NCBI GenBank assembly: GCA_013695005.1
Contig: JACDBJ010000460.1
Location: 1 to 6,447, forward strand
Length of the DNA: 6,447 bases
Origin: Pseudonocardiales bacterium
Lineage (GTDB): Bacteria; Actinomycetota; Actinomycetes; Mycobacteriales; Pseudonocardiaceae
Reading direction: 5' to 3'
Shown: positions 4,216-6,447 of the stretch, in pieces
Layout: every line of letters begins with the position of its first letter
How positions within the stretch are numbered: the stretch's first letter is position 1
Notes under the pieces: model-generated
What the model saw: only the letters and a program-made list of their open reading frames with translations
Told to the model about the DNA's origin: nothing
Databases searched by the model: none
Program-made: the position numbers and the translations under genes

Positions 4216-6101
4216 GCCCGTCAACGGTCTGCGCTGCGCAACACCGGCCGGCGATCTCCGCGCACCGCCTGATCGGCAACGGCCGTAGCGCGCTGCTGCT
4301 GCGTCCCGACGCCGAGATCGACTGGTGGTGCGCACCAGAGCTCGACTCGCCGCCGGTGTGCTGGTCGTTACTTGACGTCCGCGGGGGTCGAGCCGCCTTC
4401 CGCGACGTGCGATACGCCCGGTGCTCCGCTGAGCCTGCGGGCCCGACAGCGCGTACCGAGCTGGCCACGCCCTGCGGACGCGTCGAGGTGCGCGACGGCC
4501 TGATCGACGAGGGCGCTGCCGGTGTCACGCTGGTGCGGTTGGTGCGGGCGGTCACGCCCGAGCGCGGCGTCGAGCGCTTGGCCGGTCTCGATGTCCAGCA
4601 CGAGCTGCGCCTGACCGCATTCGGATCGGACCCTGGGCCCGACCGCTGGAAGGTCGAGCCTGGCGGCGCCAGCGTGGCGCTGGGGGACCGGTGGGTCAGC
4701 GTCGCCGGGGGCGAGTGCGACGCGGGTCAGGATGACACGCTGCGCACCCGACTGGCGGTGCCGGCCGACGGGTGGACCGCCTTGGTCATCCGTATCGGGC
4801 CCAGCGGCACCGCGACCGCCGAGGTCGACGTCGAGCGACTGGTCGCCGCACTCGACGACGCGGACGCCGACGAGGCGGCCCTGCTCAGCTCGTCCCGGCC
4901 ACCGAGCGTGCACCGCGAACGCGCGCTGGACTCGCTTCGCGTCCTGCGGGCCTGCACCTACGCCGCCACCGGCGCCGCGGTCGCGTCCCCCACCCTCGGC
5001 CTGCCCGAGGCACCCGGCCACGACCGGCAGTTCGACTACCGCTACTGCTGGCTGCGGGACGCGTCGCTGGCGGTGGCGGTGGCCTCGCTGCTGGGGCGGC
5101 GCGACGACGCGGCGCGCTACCTGAGCTTCGTCCGCTCGATCACCGCCGAGCGGCTGGTGCCGGCTGGCCCGGTGGTCGACATCCGAGGCGAGACGGTGCC
5201 CGACGAACATGAGCAACCGGGGATCGCCGGTTGGGCCGGCTCGACCCCGATCCGGGTCGGCAACGCCGCCAAGGACCAGGTTCAGTACGACGGGTTAGGC
5301 CTGTTCGCGGAGGCCGTGTCGGTGCATGTCCAGACCGGTGGCCGGCTCGACGCGGACACCTGGCGGCTGGTGCGCGAGCTGGCCGACGGCATCGCGGCGC
5401 AAGACTCGGGGGAGCCGCTGGCGTCACACGGCATCTGGGAACAGCGTGAGTCGGCGCTGTTCGTCGACGGTGACATCGGCCGATGGCTCGTGCTCGACCG
5501 CGCTATCAAGCTGGGCCGGTGGCTCCGACCGTGGCAGTCCCGCCGGCGCTGGACCGACGTGCGCGACGCGATCGCCGCGCGGGTGCGGGCGGCCGTCGGG
5601 GCCGACGGGCTGCTCCCGCAGGTCTATGGGCAACAGCCCCCGCTACCGGACGCGGCGGCGCTCATGGCGGTGGTCTTCGGCCTGTTGGGGCCCGACGAGG
5701 AGTGTGCGCGTCGGCTGGTCCGGCGGACCATCGACGCGCTGGACGCCTATCCGTTCCTCTACCGCTACCCACCTGATGGCGACGACGGTTTCGCCGGCCG
5801 GGAGGGAGCGTTCCTGCCGGTGTCGTTCTGGGCTGTCAGCGCGCAGGCCCTGACCGGCGACTTTTCCGGCTCGACGGCCCGGCTGGATGCGTTGTGCTCG
5901 GTGCTGCCCCGCCTGCTGCCCGAGGAGTTCGACCCGGTGGAGCACACTGCGCTGGGCAACGTGCCGCTCGTGTGGACCCACGCCGAGCTGGCCCGATCGC
6001 TGTATGTTCTCGACGCGGCGCGGCGGCAGCGTCGTTGGGGTCGGCTCGGGCTGTGGACCTGGCGGGTTGCGCGATACTTGAACCTCCGGCTGCGCGGCTG
6101 A
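4212..6101 (+). CDS. Glycoside hydrolase family 15 (glucoamylase/trehalase-type)
   Basis: This 629-aa enzyme starts at GTG 4212, overlapping the VKOR stop by 4 nt. The frame stays open further upstream to 4116, but that part lies inside the VKOR gene. The N-terminal beta-sandwich domain opens with the typical ISAHRLIGNGRSALLLRPD then EIDWWCAPELDSP (15-46). The (alpha/alpha)6 catalytic domain starts near 235 and shows FDYRYCWLRDA (274-284), GSTPIRVGNAAKDQVQYD (343-360), GIWEQRE (407-413) with the probable catalytic acid E410, and EGAFLPVSFW (531-540). LLPEEFDP (568-575) holds the probable catalytic base, E571 or E572, and LGNVPLVWTHAEL completes the fold. GH15 enzymes invert at alpha-glucosidic bonds and release beta-glucose from starch/glycogen ends or trehalose; which substrate applies cannot be read here. 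No signal peptide is seen, so it is probably cytosolic. It is likely cotranscribed with the two small membrane-protein genes. Confidence 0.92.
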   Translation: MSPSTVCAAQHRPAISAHRLIGNGRSALLLRPDAEIDWWCAPELDSPPVCWSLLDVRGGRAAFRDVRYARCSAEPAGPTARTELATPCGRVEVRDGLIDEGAAGVTLVRLVRAVTPERGVERLAGLDVQHELRLTAFGSDPGPDRWKVEPGGASVALGDRWVSVAGGECDAGQDDTLRTRLAVPADGWTALVIRIGPSGTATAEVDVERLVAALDDADADEAALLSSSRPPSVHRERALDSLRVLRACTYAATGAAVASPTLGLPEAPGHDRQFDYRYCWLRDASLAVAVASLLGRRDDAARYLSFVRSITAERLVPAGPVVDIRGETVPDEHEQPGIAGWAGSTPIRVGNAAKDQVQYDGLGLFAEAVSVHVQTGGRLDADTWRLVRELADGIAAQDSGEPLASHGIWEQRESALFVDGDIGRWLVLDRAIKLGRWLRPWQSRRRWTDVRDAIAARVRAAVGADGLLPQVYGQQPPLPDAAALMAVVFGLLGPDEECARRLVRRTIDALDAYPFLYRYPPDGDDGFAGREGAFLPVSFWAVSAQALTGDFSGSTARLDALCSVLPRLLPEEFDPVEHTALGNVPLVWTHAELARSLYVLDAARRQRRWGRLGLWTWRVARYLNLRLRG

Positions 6102-6137
6102 CTCGCCCGCCGCTGGCGCTCGCGCCGCAGCAGGCGG

Positions 6138-6293
6138 ACCCGCGGAGGTGAGTCGTTGCACAACGCCCTGCGCATCGGCGCCGCGTGTGGTGCGCTGAAC
6201 GTGGTCCGACGTGGGTTGGGCACGGCGGGCGACGCCGGAGTGGATGCCGTGGCGGAGCGCGTGGAGCTGCGGCCTTGGGAGGAACAGCGGTGA
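6138..6293 (+). pseudogene. 3' remnant of a PfkB-family sugar kinase gene
   Basis: The frame ending at TGA 6291-6293 encodes RGGESLHNALRIGAACGALN followed by VVRRGLGTAGDAGVDAVAERVELRPWEEQR. This strongly resembles the last 50 or so residues of PfkB-type kinases (compare ...ESLxxALRLGAACGALNVTRxGLG...). The family is normally about 300 aa and its ATP/substrate domain and GAGD catalytic motif are absent. The frame upstream runs only back to the GH15 stop (6099-6101) and is Arg-rich nonsense. In another frame, LALAPQQADPR (about 6112-6144) could be a further degraded piece of the preceding helix, implying an additional frameshift. A near-perfect Shine-Dalgarno GGAGGTGA (6144-6151) precedes TTG 6156, so a 45-aa peptide could in principle be made. 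I favour a deletion remnant retained because it carries the surE ribosome binding site. Confidence 0.7.
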
Positions 6294-6447
6294 TCCGGGG
6301 GCAGCGGGTGTTGGTGACCAACGACGACGGGATCGACTCCGAGGGGCTGCTCGCACTGGCTGTCGCCGCGCGCGACGCCGGGCTCGACGTGATCGTCGCC
6401 GCGCCGAGGGACCAGGCCAGCGGGGCCAGCGCCGGCATCATCGCCGC
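6290..6447 (+). CDS. surE: SurE 5'/3'-nucleotidase, N-terminal part (3' end outside window)
   Basis: SurE is a metal-dependent phosphatase of nucleoside monophosphates linked to stationary-phase survival. GTG 6290 has GGAGG at 6278-6282, 7 nt upstream, and overlaps the TGA of the kinase remnant by 4 nt. The 52 visible residues begin VIRGQRVLVTNDDGIDSEG, with the diagnostic metal-binding NDDGID at 11-16. They continue ALAVAARDAGLDVIVAAPRDQASGASAGI, which matches the SurE second strand and the phosphate-binding SG.S loop. The usual length is about 250-270 aa, so about one fifth is present. The overlap suggests cotranscription with whatever precedes it, perhaps the GH15 gene. Confidence 0.93.
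   Translation, partial: MIRGQRVLVTNDDGIDSEGLLALAVAARDAGLDVIVAAPRDQASGASAGIIA

Noticed and set aside
4368..5216. 282-codon minus-strand open frame inside GH15
   Set aside because: It is an antisense shadow of the GH15 reading frame, with no recognisable domain or ribosome binding site.

Overview
The window is very GC-rich, with G/C at most third codon positions, frequent GTG starts, 4-nt GTGA start/stop overlaps and short intergenic gaps. Its protein families (DUF6328, a short Lys-rich MPKKRPSVKNEKQY protein, actinobacterial-type VKOR, GH15) point to a chromosomal segment of an actinobacterium. The species cannot be read from the sequence. I see no tRNA, rRNA, CRISPR array, insertion sequence or phage gene.

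Layout from left to right. (1) 1-690 (+): C-terminal part of a GT4 glycosyltransferase, cut by the window edge. (2) 706-941 (-): a small lysine-rich gene that is frameshifted by what looks like one missing G. (3) 1037-1558 (+): a four-helix DUF6328 membrane protein, divergent from (2). (4) 1569-2141 (-) gluconokinase and 2146-3174 (-) a membrane-anchored SDR oxidoreductase, probably one transcript running SDR then gntK. (5) 3299-3622, 3619-4215 and 4212-6101 (+): a tightly overlapping set encoding a shortened DUF1360-like membrane protein, a VKOR-like membrane protein with only one cysteine pair, and a GH15 glucoamylase/trehalase-type hydrolase. (6) 6138-6293 (+): the 3' remnant of a PfkB-type sugar kinase gene. 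(7) 6290-6447 (+): the start of surE, cut by the window edge.

The main cross-gene pattern is regulatory. Three separate transcription units (DUF6328, SDR-gntK, and the DUF1360-VKOR-GH15 set) each have a GNNT-N16-GGGTA element just upstream, which resembles the SigB/SigF-type general-stress promoter of actinobacteria. Two of these are divergent in the 124-bp gap between the SDR and DUF1360 genes, where one -10 box also lies on a perfect 13-bp dyad. I infer a stress or stationary-phase island handling stored sugar (GH15 releasing glucose, gluconokinase feeding the pentose phosphate pathway) together with envelope and redox membrane proteins. The window also shows gene decay: a frameshifted small basic gene, a DUF1360 protein lacking its C-terminal half, and a kinase remnant. 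Nothing here is clearly a new defence or mobile system.
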